This document shows, in pieces, positions 5,362 through 6,483 of a stretch of 6,483 bases of DNA (position 1 is the stretch's first letter; each line of letters starts with the position of its first letter). The notes under the pieces were generated by a model. It made no database searches, had not been told where the DNA came from, and saw nothing but the letters and a program-made list of their open reading frames with translations. Source of the stretch: an uncultured Collinsella sp. Its GTDB lineage: Bacteria > Actinomycetota > Coriobacteriia > Coriobacteriales > Coriobacteriaceae. The position numbers were made by a program, and so were the translations under genes. Where the stretch lies: assembly GCA_900752345.1 (NCBI GenBank), contig CAADVA010000221.1, positions 1 to 6,483 of the forward strand, read 5' to 3'.

Positions 5362-5847
5362 CTATTCCTCCCGGCAAGCATACGCGCAAGCGGCGTACTC
5401 GGGAAACGCATCGCGGTCGGCGAACTTGGGATCGACAGCCGGAAACTGGCGATGGGCGACGATATCGCCGAGCGAAACGGAATCGAGATAGTCGCGCATC
5501 AGCGCCTGGGCTCCGGCCCACAGGGGATGATAGCAGCACGTGCCCATGCGCGCACAGTCGCCATCGGGCGCGGTGCAATCGTTCATAACCATGGGGCCCT
5601 GAACGGCCTCTACGACCTGACGGATCGTGACATCGTCGGGGCTCACCTTAAGGCGCATGCCGCCATGAACACCACGCAGGCTCTCCACAATGCCGGCCTG
5701 AACCAAGCCGTGCTGAATCGAACGGGCAAACGAATACGGAACATTGACCTCTTCGGCAGCAGTGCGAACAGAAAGCAACCGCTCCGGCTCCTCGGCAAGC
5801 ATCGCAAGCATGCGAAGGGCATAATCAGTCTTCCTCGATATGTCCAT
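5362..5847 (-). CDS. Rrf2-family transcriptional regulator with probable Fe-S cluster
   Basis: This 161-residue Rrf2 regulator is of the IscR/NsrR type. The N-terminal winged helix-turn-helix begins MDISRKTDYALRMLAMLAEE. Its recognition region (LSVRTAAEEVNVPYSFARSI, then QHGLVQAGIV) is followed by the family wing motif SLRGVHGGMRL (56-66). Cysteines C91, C98 and C104/C105 give the spaced triad that binds a [2Fe-2S] or [4Fe-4S] cluster in this family; C154 and C158 near the C-terminus are extra. It probably senses iron-sulfur status, nitric oxide or oxidants. The start is ATG 5847-5845, preceded by AAAGGGG at 4 nt; the longer frame to 5967 adds 40 residues unlike the family and lacks a ribosome site. 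The glycosylase gene follows after 21 nt and rubrerythrin comes next, so this regulator likely controls itself and an oxidative-damage operon. That control is inferred. Confidence 0.92.
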   Translation of the reverse strand: MDISRKTDYALRMLAMLAEEPERLLSVRTAAEEVNVPYSFARSIQHGLVQAGIVESLRGVHGGMRLKVSPDDVTIRQVVEAVQGPMVMNDCTAPDGDCARMGTCCYHPLWAGAQALMRDYLDSVSLGDIVAHRQFPAVDPKFADRDAFPEYAACAYACREE

Positions 5848-6008
5848 GTTTCCCCTTTCAAGGAATACGAACAGCTCGAACGAGCTCCGGGGCCGAGCTT
5901 GTGTCGAGACGCCAAATGACCGCCTGAACAACCAAATTATAAAATGGGTGTTCACTGAATGCCGCACTTGAAGACTAGCTGAATCAGGTACGGCCTAAAG
6001 TGCAATTT

Positions 6009-6037
6009 AGTATAACCGAACCCCCTGCTTCATTGAA
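6009..6037 (-). promoter_or_regulatory. Candidate sigma70-type promoter for the Rrf2 / glycosylase / rubrerythrin cluster
   Basis: On the minus strand TTCAAT (6037-6032) and TATACT (6014-6009) are separated by 17 nt. The -10 matches the consensus at five of six bases; the -35 is weak. This would give a leader of about 155 nt before the Rrf2 start. A second TATAAT at 5941-5936 is an alternative, with a leader of about 80 nt. A weak -35 next to a palindrome and direct repeats would suit an activator-dependent promoter. Confidence 0.4.
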
Positions 6038-6070
6038 CAGATGTTGCGCAACAAACCCCCTGTTTGAACA
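6019..6070. repeat. Direct repeats flanking a 12-bp palindrome upstream of the Rrf2 gene
   Basis: Two imperfect direct repeats (AACCCCCTG...TGAACA at 6019-6039 and AACCCCCTGTTTGAACA within 6053-6070) surround the perfect palindrome TGTTGCGCAACA (6042-6053). The first repeat overlaps the candidate -35 (6032-6037), and the palindrome is just upstream of it. This layout looks like a compound regulator-binding site. The sequences are seen directly; the binding protein is unknown. Confidence 0.5.
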
Positions 6071-6155
6071 CATATATCAGTAGAGGCCGGCTCGCTCGTT
6101 GCAAATGCGGTGATTTGGATAAAGAGGCATATAAGATCGAGGGCCTATTAAACGC

Positions 6156-6183
6156 AAAAAGCCACGTCCGAAGACGTGGCTTT
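6156..6183 (-). terminator. Rho-independent terminator of the tRNA-Asp gene (UUCG tetraloop)
   Basis: On the minus strand AAAGCCACGTC, loop TTCG, GACGTGGCTTT form an 11-bp stem (6183-6173 with 6168-6158), running into TTTTT (6160-6156). The C(UUCG)G loop is especially stable. It begins 9 nt after the tRNA 3' end and separates the tRNA from the Rrf2 cluster. Confidence 0.9.
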
Positions 6184-6191
6184 AATTGCGT

Positions 6192-6269
<78 letters not shown>

Positions 6270-6483
6270 AGGCAGTCGTTCGCGTTTGTTTCCGCTCGCG
6301 TGCGCTGCGGGGATTAGTATACACAGAAGTCTGTCCGCCGCGCAACAACTTTTTTGAAAAAGTTTTTCGGTCCCTCCGGGAGGGTCTCCGGGGCCGGCTG
6401 GCGCGGGTTGAGTTTGCTGCTCTACAGTCCTGCGCAAGACGGAAAGCACATTAAGTGCTTTCCTTTGCGTGCGGAACTCGCGA
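6270..6483. other. Upstream region of tRNA-Asp, no gene seen
   Basis: These 214 nt hold no credible coding frame. Contents are a tRNA leader of about 40 nt, the promoter at 6316-6345, an A/T-run inverted repeat just upstream of it (AACTTTTT-TG-AAAAAGTT, 6347-6364), a short G+C palindrome CCCTCC-G-GGAGGG (6372-6384), and a 9-bp hairpin GGAAAGCAC/GTGCTTTCC (6441-6463). The hairpin has only TTT after it on the plus strand and no T-run on the minus strand, so I do not call it a terminator. Confidence 0.5.
6316..6345 (-). promoter_or_regulatory. Promoter of tRNA-Asp
   Basis: On the minus strand TTGCGC (6345-6340), 18 nt, TATACT (6321-6316). The -10 is near consensus and the first three -35 bases match. 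Directly upstream are runs of A and T (6347-6367) resembling an UP element of strong stable-RNA promoters. The distance from the -10 to the mature tRNA 5' end is about 46 nt. Confidence 0.6.

Larger units (their letters stand above)
5848..6155. other. Regulatory intergenic region between the tRNA terminator and the Rrf2 gene
   Basis: This stretch of about 308 nt has no credible gene. Going toward the Rrf2 gene it holds two imperfect direct repeats flanking a palindrome (6019-6070), a candidate promoter (6009-6037), a second perfect -10 hexamer TATAAT (5941-5936, without a good -35), and a small palindrome AGCTCG-AA-CGAGCT (5873-5886) in the leader near the ribosome site. I assign nothing to 6071-6155. 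Confidence 0.55.

Noticed and set aside
4633..5919. 428-codon open frame on the plus strand
   Set aside because: It lies opposite the Rrf2 and glycosylase genes, both with clear family motifs and ribosome sites. Long antisense frames are common in G+C-rich DNA, and its translation is Arg/Ala/His-rich with no recognisable motif.

Overview
The window looks like chromosomal DNA from a G+C-rich anaerobic bacterium. A member of the Coriobacteriia (Collinsella or a relative) is my best guess. This is an inference from the G+C-rich coding, the rubrerythrin, the tRNA promoter style and the overall gene flavour; no marker gene in the window proves it. Every gene I can support lies on the minus strand, so the window is read from its right end to its left end.

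In transcription order: (1) A tRNA-Asp(GTC) gene with its own sigma70-like promoter and a UUCG-loop terminator (6345 to 6156). (2) A redox and DNA-damage cluster: an Rrf2-family regulator with a likely Fe-S cysteine set, then 21 nt later a MutY-like DNA glycosylase that lacks the Fe-S cluster cysteines, then 114 nt later a rubrerythrin. (3) A 210-residue multi-pass membrane protein of unknown function. (4) A 140-residue single-span membrane protein of unknown function. (5) A two-gene cassette of a DUF6036-like nucleotidyltransferase and a helix-turn-helix protein, overlapping by TTGA. It resembles a toxin-antitoxin pair and is visibly more A+T-rich at its promoter end. (6) The N-terminal 247 codons of rmuC, running off the left edge.

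The most unusual structure is a module of about 170 nt present twice, directly after the rubrerythrin stop (3754 to 3581) and after the 210-residue membrane protein stop (2847 to 2677). In the RNA sense each copy has a long hairpin, a nearly identical linker of about 50 nt, and a near-identical Rho-independent terminator. The stems of the long hairpin differ in sequence between copies but stay self-complementary, while 21 nt of the loop are identical. That pattern suggests a selected 3'-UTR RNA structure or a dispersed palindromic repeat.

Other points of interest are the glycosylase with Glu where MutY has its catalytic Asp, an 11-bp hairpin inside its first codons, the TTG-started helix-turn-helix gene coupled to the nucleotidyltransferase, and a 12-bp palindrome between direct repeats upstream of the Rrf2 gene. 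No CRISPR array, insertion sequence or rRNA was seen.
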